Shown here: positions 47,841 to 59,879 of the stretch, in pieces
Numbering within the stretch: the first letter of the stretch is position 1
How the letters are laid out: the number at the start of each line of letters is the position of its first letter
Assembly: GCA_022818135.1 (NCBI GenBank)
Contig: JAFMSR010000017.1
Span: 5,972,080-6,036,079, forward strand
From: Saxidomus purpurata
Lineage: Eukaryota > Mollusca > Bivalvia > Venerida > Veneridae
Direction of reading: 5' to 3'
Length of the DNA: 64,000 nucleotides
Notes under the pieces: model-generated
Told to the model about the DNA's origin: nothing
The model's database searches: none
Seen by the model: the letters and a program-made list of their open reading frames with translations, nothing else
Made by a program: the position numbers and the translations under genes

Positions 47841-50800
47841 ATGGCACAATATAGAATCCATGATCCCGAGGAATTGCTGGAGTGTCCCTATGATCGTGTA
47901 CACATGGTGAGGGCCAAGAGATTTCAGTATCATCTCATCAAGTGCAGAAAGGTAAAGTACTATGCTATTAATAACTTTTTTGAAAAAAGACCGCAGTAAT
48001 TCATATCTAAGCTGCAACACCAAGTTACTCAGAATACTCTGACAGGAGTTTTGACCTTTTATCTTCATAAATTGCAGAAATTATGACCCTTTGATCTAGT
48101 ATCCCAGGGTGCTGAGTTTGGTCCACACAAGTTCTATGGTGGTACTGTCCTTAACCCTTTCCCACTTTCACACATAGGGCAATTAACTGGCACCTATATC
48201 ACACATTGCCTCCCTCTCTCTCTTCTAGTTTGATCTGGAATAAGTCTTGAGAGTGATGTATCTGAGTTTTAAGAACTTGTTTTGCATTGAAAATAAATAA
48301 ATTTGAATATTTCAGAAGAAATTTTTTCAATATATTTCAGAAGAAAGGTTTTCTTCTTATCCCAAATTTTGGGTTGTTTACATAACTAAAAACCTGACTG
48401 CCTACTGTACCAAAGGTTAAAACATCTACTTTAAAATAGACACAAGAGCATCACGGGCCAATCAGTAAAATGGATAGATGCTCCCCAAAGCCTGCATTTT
48501 CAGATAAACAGCACACAATCATGTTCTGGTCTTGCAAAAAAAAAAAAGGGAACACGTTTCTGTTCATTTAGTACAAGAAAATCTATTAGATAAGGAAAAT
48601 AAAAACAATCAAGGAACATACATGTTATTCGATCAAAGGCCTAGATAAAATAATGATTGTTGAATAAAGCACTTCAGTTCAATATCCTCTTTCCTTTTGT
48701 TAAATATCTAATAAATATGTTTCACATGCTAGAGAATAATTCAAAAAGAGACCAGATAGAGTTATGGTTATTAGACACTTCACTTGCCCTAAATTTCTTC
48801 TATCACTATTTCAATATGTAATATCTGTTTCATGGTTTTGAAGTTATTTTAGATTAAGGGAGTTATCTAAAAAAAATAGGGTTGAAATAAAGTTATGGTT
48901 CCTATGTAGTCCTGCAGTCCTTGGTATAGTTTTCAAATTACGCTCAAGGGAGATAATTAAAAAATGGGTTAAGCTAGTCTAGAGTTATGGTTCTTGGTTA
49001 CTGCTTTCCCTCTCAATGACTTATATATCAGTGTAAGTATCAACTCAATCCCTTGAATACTTTTCAAGTTTTACTCTGGACAAGCATATTACATAGGAGA
49101 TAACACCAAATTTGGGTAAGCTAGAGTTACGGTTATTCAATAGTGGTAACTGCATTCCTCAGAATATCTTGGAGCTTTCAAAGTGTTAAGTATCAACTGA
49201 TCTCTTCAATGCTTTTTGAGTTACCTACTGGACAAGCTTTTTACATGAAAGGGGATAATTCAAAAAAGGGTAAAGCTAGAGTTATGAGTATGAACCTAGA
49301 TTACCAAATCATTTCAATGCTGTTTGAGATTTTCTCCGGACAAGAGATCTGGACCAACAGAGAGGCAAAAGGGCATTTATATTCTCACCACTTTAGACTG
49401 TGATTTAAACTTTAACATCTGTAGTGTTGTATTTAAACTTTTAAACAATCTTAAATGGTAAAGGAAAGATTTTGCTTCCTGTGGAATTGCAGTTGGTAAT
49501 TGGTACTTCCTCTGTAGTAAAGTCACTTGAAGTGGGAAAGTCTGTTTTACGAGGTTTATAAGTACAATGTATGACCATCCCAGAGTACAAGTTGAACTGC
49601 TGTATAAACTTGCAAGTTATTTCATTGTCTTATCAGATGTCGTGACAAGGAAAGTAATTATTGTAACCATAAATGAACATGATGAAGTCACTTGTTTCAA
49701 AGAGTGGTTGAATAGAAACATTTGTACTGGTTGAGTCATAATAGTATTAATACATGTACAATGTACATAATTTGCAATTTCTATATACCAACTCATTTTT
49801 GTATGCAATTTATTTTTGCTGTATTTTCTGCAAACTTGGGAATATGCAAATGGTTCATTACTTTATATTTAGGTAAAACTTAAAAAATCTTCTTAAAGCA
49901 CAAGGCTTAAAGATTAGATATTTGGCATGCAGCATTGCCTAGATGACCTCTACCAAAATTGTTCAAATCATGACCCCTGGGTTAAAATTGGTCCCACCCA
50001 AGGGGTCACTTGTTTCATATAGACATATATAGGAAAAACTTTAAAAATCTTCTTCTCCAATACGACAAGGCCTAGTCTCAGCTTAGATATTTGGTGTGTA
50101 ACATTGGTCCTCTATTAAGTTTGTTCACGTCTGCAGGGTGGGGGGTGGGGGGGGTCCCTTGTCTTGATATAGAGTTATAGGAGAAACTTAGCTTCCCCTG
50201 AGTTCCTATAGCAACCACTAACTTTCCAAGCAACCACTGACTCCTTAGCAACAAGTGCCCTCTTGTTTCATTTTCTTCTAAAAAACATGAATTTTAATAT
50301 CCATGAATCAGTCCAACATCGGCAAAAAATAATTGGTGTGAAAATTCATTGGCTTACAGTGTTTATGAAAATTCATTGGAATGCCAAATACATTGTAATA
50401 TCAAAGATAAAGAAGCCTTGTTTAACGTCACATATAATCAACTTACCTCCTGCACTCGAAGTGGACGCTCTAACCACTAGGCTATCGAGGCGAAGATGTT
50501 GTATGACCTACTACAAGGACATACGAATATGTACATACACACAATATGACATACATGTTCACTGTAAAAAAATTTAAAATAAAGAATTAACAGGACTGTT
50601 GCTATATTTCTTTAACTTTTCAAAACTTTAATATGATTTTTTGTACGTACAAACTTTAATTCACCATACAAGTTTTAACAAAATTTTATATTTGCCAGAA
50701 CCATAGAAACTTTTAGAAAGCATTTCTTAGCATTTCTATAGTAACCATCCTAAGTTGACCATGGAGCGTGACTGAATAATCTGTAACTAAAGTAGAGCTT

Positions 50801-53800
50801 AGGAAAACTGAAAATTTGCCGGTCAGATCAACAGGATCGGCTTAACAGGATCGGCGTTAATTGGCTAGTATAGACTGATTGAGATTTCAAAATTTTCTGA
50901 GCCGTGCTGTAAAGGGAAAGCTATATGTAAATTTCTTGAGTTACTGATGATGAAATCTTGAGCTGCGCTTCATGGTCATTAACTCAGATGTCACATAAGA
51001 CTTCATTCCCATTTCTTTTAGAACAAAATCATACATAACACGGTACAAAATATTGCCAATCAATGGCGTTATCAGAAGCACGCTGTTCAAGTGTTACTAA
51101 ATTTTGATACTAGCTTGGGTACTCAACTACTAAAATATGAGAGTTGATGATAATACATTCATGTACCTCTACAGAATAGACCCTGTCTACACCAGTATGG
51201 AGATTGCTACATGCCCGTATACTGTTAGATAATTATACCTTGCATTTCAGAATTACATAGGTACTGAATTTGCAACATGCCCGTTCAATGCCAAGCATCA
51301 GATGCCCAGACCCGAGTTGAGGCACCACCTGGCTAACTGCCCGGACAAGGCAGTCGTAGAATCAGAATTAAGCTACGGTAATTTCTTATTCTATGCAAAA
51401 ATAGGCCTAAGTCTATATTAAATAGGGACATAAAATGCTATTTGCTTACACAGAAGTGCTGCAGCGGTTTGTAATTGTCATCATCACTTAACTGTAACAA
51501 ACCAAACTGTGACCAGTCAGTTGTTAACATGTCTTCTTCAACTACATTTTTGTATTTGATGAATTGTGCATATTTAGAGTGGACCCAACTGTGAATAGAA
51601 TAAGAACAGAGAATTCGAAAAAATAATGAAAACTATAATTATTATCACAGACATGACCCTAGTTTGAAGTACTGTAATGAATTTAGAAGGGCGGACATTA
51701 ATTTGTCTGATTTTAGTGGGGCGGGGCCTAGCTGTAGCACTGGTATGAATTGACAGAAACCATCTTGGTTTCAATATGATGAATTGCTGCTAACTTTTTT
51801 CAGCTTCAAGGAAAGAGAATGGAGAAGTGAATATGCTAAAGGGATGTACAGATACACCTGTGTACAAAGATGTAGATATTCCTACTAATGAAGACTGGGA
51901 TGCAGGTATGTTATGGTTCCATTTAATTGAACTGTAGCTGTAACCTGTAGGTGTTTATGTTAATGTAATCTAGATTGTTGTGAAAAGCAACTACAGTAGA
52001 AAGTAGGTATTAAGAGATACATTACATGTAAATTTTGAAATTTTTGATAATTGCACGCTTTTTTTTTTTGGTGCCTGTCGCTTCTTTCTTGGTGCCTGTC
52101 ACCTCTTTCTTGGTACCTGTTGCCTCTTTCTTGGTGCTCAGTGCCTGTCGCCTCTTTCTTGGTGCTCAGTGCCTGTCGCCTCTTTCTTGGTGCTCAGTGC
52201 CTGTCGCCTCTTTCTTGGTGCTCGGTGCCTGTCACCTCATTCTTGGTGCTCGGTGCCTGTCGCCTCTTTCTTGGTGCTCGGTACCTGTCGCCTCTTTCTT
52301 GCTGCCTGTCACCTCTTTCTTGCTGCCTGTCACCTCTTTCTCGCTGCCTCTCACCTCTTTCTCGCTGCCTCTCACCTCTTTCTTGCTGCCTCTTACCTCT
52401 TTCTCTCCGCCTGTCGCCTCTTGGTGCCTGTCGCTTCTTTCTCGATGCCCGTCGTGTAGTTTGATCTTATAGCAGTGATTACCCCTTTTCTTTCTTTTTT
52501 TCCCTGCCTGTATATGGTAATGAACTAATAATATCTGTCTGTCTGTGGGCTATTTCTTAGCAACCACTGGCTGGAATTCAATGAAGCTTCACAGACTGCT
52601 TCACTATTATGGGGAAATGCATATACACTGCGACCTAGTTATAATGCGGATCGTTATAACGCGGATCCCGGTATAACGCGGTTGGGTCTTGGCTCCCAAA
52701 AATTTCGGGATCGACCAAAATCATATCTGTCAAAAAAAGCATTGTCAAAACAAATGTTCCAAAATGTAAATAAACAACATGGCAGGTAGTTAATTGATCT
52801 TTGTTTATTGCGCGATATCAGCGCTATAAACAAAGAAGTGTTAAAACAATTACGGCTTACTGGTTTTTTTCAGGCTCCGTTATTCACAAGCTGACGTCTT
52901 TGTTTGTTAAACAATAACTTCTAAATCGTGTGAATTAATATTTGTTTCGTATCTTTGATTGCAGGCTTACCTGAACTTAAATAAATCAATTACAAAACTG
53001 TTATTGTTTGTTTTAACAAAAAGTACTTTCACATTAGCCATCATTTTCGGAAAATGGATGTACTTTCCTTTTCAATAGCAAATATTTACGTAAGAATTTC
53101 TCTTTTATACATTTAATTTTGTGCTTAATTAACTAATTTATTTTACATAGAATCATTATTTTCTACAATTCAACCTCTCGATTTCATAAAAACATGACGC
53201 GTGCTAAACATCAATATGCTTTAATTTGGTTAGGTGGGTGGGGTACTCGCGTTATGTACGCGTTATGCAAAAAACAGCGGCCGATGATCAGACCGCGTTA
53301 TAAAAAGAGTCTCACTTATAACGCGGTCTGACCAGTTGGACCCCGACTACCGCGTTATAACGGGGTTGCAGTGTATTATCAATATGTTCCAGCTGAATGA
53401 TTTTTCAAGGAGTTAATGCCCTTTGACTACTTTTCATATATGTTCGTGTCTGTGCTTAGTATTTCTCAGCAACCTCAGACTGGATTTCAACACATTATTA
53501 TGCAAAGTTTCAGTATCAAGAGATTAAGGCCCCATCAATCTCAGATAGCCACCTTTTATACAAAGACCTTGCCTTGGCAGAGAAATTGTCCATATCAACG
53601 TGGCTCTTGTTCATTTTCAAAATGAGTGTGTAAAAAACAGTGGCTTTTGCTTCTTGCTTCTCTCCTATTTACTGTATTTCTATTACCAGAGATAACTGCT
53701 CCTGTCAGGGTTGGTCCACAGTATGACAGCACATACTATGATCGTGTACAATTCAAGGATCTGTCAGGGTAAGTAAGGCTTAACAAGGTTTTGTTTAGTT

Positions 53801-56796
53801 TACTTTAGTGAATATTAACCTGTTGTAACTGGATAGTGACAAAAGCATTATGAATGGTGTCTGTAATAGTCATTCAAGCAAACGCTTCTTGATAACAGGA
53901 CCTTGGTAAGGTGATGGGTCATGAGTTGTTGTTGTTGTTGTTGTTGTTGTTGTAGGAGTTTAACACCTGTTCCAACTGTGTTTTTGGTCATTTTAACAGG
54001 CAAGCAGTTTACCTAACAATTGTTCCTGGATAGAACCAGTACTAGACTCCTATCTGCAGTAAAAAACTGTGAACTTTCTAGTATAAAGAGACATAGTCAG
54101 TAGCAGGGCGCGAACCCATGGCTCACAATCTATGATATAGGTTACGGTGATTTCAAGTCAGTGACTCTAATCACTCCACCACGATTCATAATTGTAATAT
54201 GGTATTATGGAATGAACTCCATTGTCATAGACTATAACAGGATGTAATAACATTTTGCCAAGATTTTGTTGGAAAAAAAGGTCTGTTGGTCTGACAGAAA
54301 AAAAATCTGTGAACAAGCTGTCATTAGTTGTTGATGAATCAGTAACTTTTAAGAGAAAAGTGCTGTTAAGTTCAAAGGGTAATTAATATGCATGTACTTG
54401 TAAAAAGGTAAGTTATAAAACTGAAAAATATTATCTCTTACAGACAACTGGAATAAATCCTAAAAAAAAGTATAAAATCAAATCAAACAAAATATTCAGC
54501 TTAGATATGTTTTCAGGTTGAACAAAGTCCAGAAAGCAATTGTCACTGACAACCGACTCACAACCCAACAGAAAATGTAAGTCATTTTGTTGTAAAGTTA
54601 TAAATAAGCAAAGATAGTGGGATACAGGACACTTGTCTCATGAAATTCACAATAGCTATTGTTCCAGAAATATTACTAATTTATAAACAGACTACAGTTT
54701 ATCACTATGAATGTTTAAAAAAAATGGCATTTTGCCATTTCACTCGCTGACATTTTAGTCTTGGATATGTTTCTTTTTCACCAGTAGCTCATAAACAAGA
54801 GACAGTCTTTAATTTTGGGCATGTTTATAACTAGAGGAAAATGTCTTTTACTTTGTATGAAATAGAAGTAAAGTACCCATCATTTCTTAAGGATGATGTG
54901 TTTGTATTCTTTACTGGTGATAGATTCACGGGTCTGTCATGTGATTCACCCCAGTTAAATACTTACTATGTTATTACTGTAGTCCCAGAAACTTTCGCGG
55001 ATACTATATTTCGCAATTTTTCACATTGGAGACATTTTCTGGACTACAAACTTTTGCGGAATTGAATCAGTCATAAATATAGAGAAAAATAAGTAGCTAC
55101 AACATGTTCAAGACATGGGATTTTCGCGGCTTTTTGATTTCACAGAATTGAACTGACTGCGATAATCACTAATTCAAATTTGACGAAAATATGTTTCAGT
55201 ATGATTTTATTAAAGTTTACCTGGCTACCATTTTCCTTCATACTGGAAAGTTTCTGATGTAAGTAGTAATGACCCAAACAGGCTGATATAAGGTAGAGGC
55301 AAAACAGAAAGTTAGGTTGGATGTATTTATGAGAAACAAAAGTAAAATGTTTGACCTAAATGTTTTAAACAGGGAGGAGCTGTACAATGAACTGCCCAAT
55401 GGAAATGCAGCGTTTGGTGCCGAAGAAGATACTCTCCGTCTTCCAAAAACCACATCCAAGGCTGCAATGACCCGCAAGCCTCAGGCGCAACCCATTCAGC
55501 AACCTGTGTCCAGTGTGTTTGCCTACAGTATTGGGCGTGGCAGGGGCAGGGGTATTGCTGCCAATAGCAACAATAATGCTGCAACTAATGGACAGACACC
55601 TGGTGGCATGAATGGTAATTAAAAATATTTCTATTCAGAGTAAAGACGTCATTATATTCAAGTTTTGTATTAGAAAATTGCTTACAGGATTTTCACTTGT
55701 TAAATACATGTAAAGTGCAGAGAGAAGGTAGTATTTTGTTGTTATCAACACGTTTTAATTTAACTGAATTTTGAAAAGGGGTTTTCTGGTGTTTTTAAAG
55801 ATCTCTTACTAAGACCAAATTGAATTTTCTTTAAAATCTTGAATTGTAATGGGCATCTTCTCAGAAAGAAAAACATGACATACTGCATCGATTGTGACCA
55901 TATTGAGTTGAAAATTGAGTCTAACTAAAGAATTCATAAATTATATTTGCCTTTTCAAAAACGAAGTAGGTTTTCCAGTTTTCAAATGTCTTTGTAATTT
56001 TCCAGAAGTCTCCCAGAAAGAGGCTGTAAATAGGTTGTACATGAATAAGCATGCCTATTTTGAATTATAGTTGAAAGAACTTTACTTCCAATGATGTGCA
56101 ACGTATATCTCTGACTGTTTACAACATGCAATAAAGCAAAAGTAGGACAAAAAGACCACCCAGGTCAATCTAAGGAAATACAAAAACATCCACTTAAATT
56201 TATATTTCCAGATTTACTTTTTAATAAATATATCATAATGTAATCCCCTCAGGTTGTATATATACATGTTTTTATACGAACAAGTTTTCGATTCAATTAA
56301 TTGTTTTAAAAGCCTTTTAGCAGTTTTGATAAGAAGTATCAGACATGCAAATTACTATCTTAAACGCATGCAAGATGTTCATTTGCATTACTATACGCAA
56401 TTTCGGACATGAAAAATTCGGATACCAAACGTATCGAATTTGCACGCAAAAATTTGAAAATTTTCCAATATGCTATGGGAATAGTCGAATATCGATTTCA
56501 GTATTTGTTGCCATCCTTAGTATCTACTGAAGAACATTGTAAGTGAGTGACATGTGGTGATGATGTTCCCATTTATTCAAGGACATGTGTTTTCCATTAT
56601 TCCAGCGGAAGGATTTGTACCAATGATGCCATACGGAAGAGGAATGGGAATGGGGAACCAGCCAGCTGGAGCTGTTGGTATTGGCCGAGGCATGGTGGCA
56701 GGTGCTGCTGGGCGGGGTAACGTTGCCCCACCCCCTGGCTTCTGTATACCAAAAGTTGGTACCAATAATCCCCAAGGGACGGATTTCAACGACTAA
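47841..56796 (+). CDS. gtsf1: GTSF1-like double CHHC zinc-finger protein, copy 2 (303 aa, 7 coding exons)
   Basis: Spliced coding exons: 47841-47951, 51251-51377, 51804-51905, 53690-53768, 54517-54576, 55373-55614, 56606-56796 (stop TAA 56794-56796). They total 912 nt, giving 303 aa, with intron phases 0,1,1,2,2,1 and GT-AG edges throughout. Both CHHC fingers keep all eight ligands (C15, H21, H31, C35; C47, H53, H63, C67). W111 lies in NEDWD, as in copy 1. Exon 5 (20 codons, [19 protein letters not shown]) is unique to this copy. The tail has an uninterrupted GRGRGRG plus YGRGMG, GIGRGM and AGRGN, one or two more RG sites than copy 1. Against copy 1 there are 29 amino-acid differences over 283 shared positions: 7/37 in exon 1, 5/42 in exon 2, 0 in exon 3. 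Finger 1 is more basic here (P19R, P24R, N34K). Expected role: PIWI-piRNA cofactor. This fuller version is probably closer to the ancestral structure. Confidence 0.92.
48431..49410 (-). repeat. Degenerate tandem-core element, minus orientation, in copy 2 intron 1
   Basis: 'acaagagcatcacgggcc' (48441) is the reverse complement of a typical 3' terminus. Units of about 165 bp follow with 'agagttatggtt', 'gggagataa' and 'tcaactgatctcttcaatgc' variants up to about 49400. Non-coding; the frame 49143-49403 is incidental. Confidence 0.5.
50448..50512 (-). mobile_element. tRNA-like SINE head fragment
   Basis: The minus strand reads cgcctcgatagcctagtggttagagcgtccacttcgagtgcaggaggt, with a good A box (tagcctagtggtta) and a plausible anticodon-arm region. 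No B box follows, so it is a truncated SINE and not a tRNA gene. Confidence 0.6.
52066..52460 (+). repeat. Minisatellite in GTSF1 copy 2 intron 3
   Basis: Units of 21 bp and a longer variant with an inserted 'tgctcagt' or 'tgctcggt' block, built on gcctgtcgcctctttcttgg. Orthologous in position to 17300-17680. Unit variants differ between the copies, so the arrays were rebuilt independently. The long open frames (52035-52472) are repeat artefacts. Confidence 0.9.
52626..53373. mobile_element. 748-bp TA-flanked TIR element (pogo/Tigger-like, non-autonomous)
   Basis: Left end cactgcgacctagttataatgc and right end gcgttataacggggttgcagtg are inverted with few mismatches and flanked by TA on both sides (52624-52625, 53374-53375). 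Extra internal 'cgttataacgcgg' motifs lie near both ends. TA target duplication plus a CACTG-type end suits Tc1/mariner-pogo relatives. No transposase frame. Absent from copy 1 intron 3. Confidence 0.8.
53932..54195 (-). mobile_element. tRNA-derived SINE, copy 2 intron
   Basis: Counterpart of 18075-18320, with a longer (gtt)n/(caa)n tail (53932-53953). It lies just after exon 4. Confidence 0.65.
54517..54576 (+). CDS. gtsf1: GTSF1 copy 2-specific exon 5 (20 codons)
   Basis: Acceptor atgttttcag before 54517 and donor gtaagt after 54576. Its 60 nt are in phase 2-2, so skipping it keeps the frame. It encodes a Lys/Gln/Thr-rich helix-like segment between the linker and the tail. In copy 1 the region between the SINE (18320) and about 18400 replaces roughly 985 bp of copy 2 (54196-55180), removing the exon. 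Confidence 0.85.
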
Positions 56797-57340
56797 TGGT
56801 AAGTTAATTTAATATACCAGTACCAATCTTTCAAATGGAAAACAATTAGATGATCTTCTGCCAAAGGCAGAGGGATAAAATTACTGAATATACGTAGACG
56901 TGAAAATTTATGTGATAAATCAAGAGTGCAACTGCTTGAGCATTGAAACTGTCATTTTATCATCTAGTCGGTCATGTACATTACACTGTGGAGTTCTAGT
57001 GTCTCTCCTTTTACCCCCCTATAAGTTATCTTTTACTACTTGACTCTGGGCTGTGTCAGAGATTATTTTAAGATTTCCGTTCTCAGTTTGGTTTAGATTA
57101 CATTTCTTTAGTTTTACACAGAATGTAGAGTCCAGTTCTTTACATTTTGAAGTTATTACTCTCCAGAACTACATACCATATTGTGTTTCCGACCAGAACG
57201 CACACTGTAACAATGAAATATTGAGGTCCAAGTCAAATTCCACTGACAGAATTTGATCTTGTCTATAATGTCTCACTTTAAATCATTTCACAGTCTAGTT
57301 TTTCAACCAGAAGAGCACTACTCGTTTGTTTTGGTTGTGC

Positions 57341-57864
57341 TTTTTAGCTCACCTGAGCTGGCTCAGGGTGAGCTATTAGGATCGATGAATGTCAGTCATC
57401 CGTCATCTGTCGTCCGTTGTCCGTCCACACTTAGTTCGTTAACACCCTAGTGGTCACATTTTTGCCTCAATTGTCACGAAACTTGGTCAGGATGTTTGTC
57501 CCAGTAATTACTCGGACGAGTTCGAATATGGGTCATCTCGGATGAAAAACTAGGTCACATGACCCAAAAATAGAAAAATCTTGTTAAGGCTCTAGAGGCT
57601 ACTGTTTCAGTCCAAATATCCTGGCAATTTGTCAGAAAGGTTGTTTGGTTGATTTCTAGCTCAAGTTTTAATATGGGTCACCTTGGGTCAAAAACTAGGT
57701 CACACAGCCCAAATATGGAAAAACCTTGTTAACACTTTAGAGGTAACATTTTCAGCCCAAATGTCCTGGAAATTTGTCAGAAAGGTTGTTTCGATTTCTA
57801 GCAACTTTGTTAAAAGCAGTTGTACTCAGGTGAGCGATAAAGGGCCATCATGGCCCTCTTGTTT
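57341..57864 (+). mobile_element. Family B element in last intron of copy 2, with paralogous empty site in copy 1
   Basis: Left 'agctcacctgag' (57346) and right 'ctcaggtgagcg' (57826) are inverted partners. Hairpin gggcca-tca-tggccc (57842-57856) is followed by tcttgttt. Copy 1 at 27223-27240 reads 'tttgtgttttttgataagcg' without it. Comparison shows insertion into a T run with no obvious longer target duplication. Confidence 0.8.
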
Positions 57865-57898
57865 GATAAGTGATCAGTTTCATTTTCTCTTTTTTCAG

Positions 57899-58020
57899 AC
57901 AACTTTGTGACAAGTGCTCATTCATCTTCCAGCATGATCTCCTCATCTGTACATAGCCCATGTTTGTATGTTCCGTCTTTTGATTTTAGCTCATCATTGG
58001 ATTTGAATGGGCATTTTTGA
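57899..58020 (+). other. GTSF1 copy 2 exon 8: 3' UTR exon with conserved 40-codon frame
   Basis: Same structure as 27263-27384. The open frame ends TGA at 58018-58020. It differs from copy 1 by only about three bases, two of them changing an amino acid (T to S, V to F). Confidence 0.5.
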
Positions 58021-59084
58021 AGCTGCTAAGAAAATATTCCTTACTTTTTTTATACGCAACCAATGTACATAGGTGTAAAATATGTTTCCTAGTTTGGAAT
58101 ATTTTAGTTTAGTATTTTATAAATTTTGTAAAAACTGTGGTAATGTTAATGAAAACCTTTACACTATTAATCAGAAGTGGTGTAGAAGTGTAAGTGGAGA
58201 CTGGTTCAAGGTTTGAAGATGCAAACCTTTAGATTGTAGAACTAACCTTTGGAACCAGTCTCAAGATCTCTTGGCTTCTGATTGGCTGAAAATGAGGTTG
58301 TTTGCAGAATTGACCAATCACAAGGTAAAAAATGAGGAATTGATCAAAGTTTTTGTGATATATGATAAAAAAGTGCCTTTGATATGAGAATAATGAACTT
58401 ATTTTGCGTATACACATGTACTACAGATAATACAAGATTAAAACATCTGCATGGATGCTGTCACTGACTTAGAAGACCAGAATTCACACAGAATATCACA
58501 GTCTCTAAGCCAGAACAAATATACCATCAACAAGGCTTCACGGAAAAAAAGGCCTTTGAACATTTGTTACATTAAGTAAAAGTTTATTGAAAAAATCATA
58601 AAAATGTCCATTTTGTCACCTTTTAAAGTGTAATAAATATTAAAAACTTAGCCGCTACATTTTCCTGGGTAGAAACATGGTTTTTGTGTAAGAATTATAG
58701 AGGACCATTGCAAAGATAGCAACAATTCGAAACAGTGCCTTTTCCCTATTTTGGTAATGCTTGTGTAAAAAGGCATATTGTTCAACATCACATTAAAATA
58801 TTTTCGAAAATGATATATATCTAAAGGGTTTAGCATTTTGACATCAAATAGATATATATGTTAGTATTAGGAAAAACTTACCATTATATATTAACTTTCC
58901 ATACAGATTGAAGTGAGTTTTGACATAAAATTATGGTATATGAAAGCTTTTTTGAGAGTTAGAAATGATGTCTATTGTGTACATGCTGATCATGCAGTTA
59001 CTTTCTTTCTACTTGACATAGAAAATTGAATTTTTCATATATACATTTTTTTCTGATATATACATAAACTGAATTCTGGACTTT

Positions 59085-59265
59085 TTGACACCCAGGTCAA
59101 AATTAATCCTGCCCGAATAGTCTTTTACATGGGCTTACATATGGAAAACTTTTTTGTCTAAAACCACAAGGCCAAGAATTTTAGATATTTGGAGTGTAGC
59201 ATTGTGTAGTGGACCTCTACGAAGCCAGGTGAGGGATATAGGGCCATATTGGCCCTCTTGTAATA
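59085..59265 (+). repeat. Family B 3'-end fragment, shared flank of copy 2
   Basis: Matches 28380-28530: 'gtagcattgtgtagtggacc', terminus 'gccaggtgagggatatagggccatattggccctcttg'. Confidence 0.65.
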
Positions 59266-59879
59266 ACTTTAAGCCATTAAATTTTGAAACTGAGTAATAT
59301 TTTATACTTATTGTATACGTTATTTAGCTTGTGAAATGACACAAAAATCTCAAGACTTCCATGTTGCCAAAACCGGACAACTCTGCTTTGCAGGCCTCGC
59401 ATATGTATATACATGTAAATAAGTTGTATATTAAAATTAAGAACAGATATAGATTGAAAGTTTCTTTGTATTAGTATGTTTGTATTATATATTGGTTAGT
59501 TGTGCGCTCACTTGACAATCATTGATAAACTCAAATTGTGTGATTGCCCTATGTTTGTCATTTGTTGTCAACATGTGGCTTTTAACAACATTTTGAAAGT
59601 ATTCAGGCAGCTATGTTTAAACTTGAATCAGATTCTTTCAAATTTGACTGATCTATGCAAAAGTTTTGTTTCCATTACAACATGGGAGAAAATCTCTTAT
59701 GAGCTTGTTGTCAGAACAAACTGTACAGTTGCCTTGTAAGAGCCCCATTGTCTTCACCAACATGGGCAGTTCCAGTTCTTATGGTTGCTACCAGAATAGA
59801 CAGTTCCATATCTATATGGACAGTTATTTCAGTACACTTTTCATGGCCAGCATGAACATTAAATTACTGTCCTGTGATC

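Larger units (their letters stand above)
47495..59727 (+). repeat. Segmental duplication, unit 2 (carries GTSF1 copy 2)
   Basis: Collinear with 13715-29728 through every exon and most intron edges. It lacks the MITEs, the SINE-type insertion and the large intron-6 elements of unit 1. It carries its own insertions: a TA-flanked 748-bp element in intron 3 and a 520-bp family B element in the last intron. Confidence 0.85.

Noticed and set aside
47793..48068. 91-codon minus-strand frame
   Set aside because: Antisense to GTSF1 copy 2 exon 1; the same shadow occurs at 14045-14257.
52035..52472. 145-codon frame with a hydrophobic repeat
   Set aside because: Same minisatellite artefact in copy 2 intron 3; three frames are open.
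13715..59727. The two GTSF1 copies as two alleles (haplotigs) wrongly placed in tandem
   Set aside because: Protein divergence (29 of 283 shared residues, 16-19% in exon 1), an exon difference and many private insertions exceed what I would expect for alleles. Unique DNA lies between them. High bivalve heterozygosity means read-depth should still be checked.
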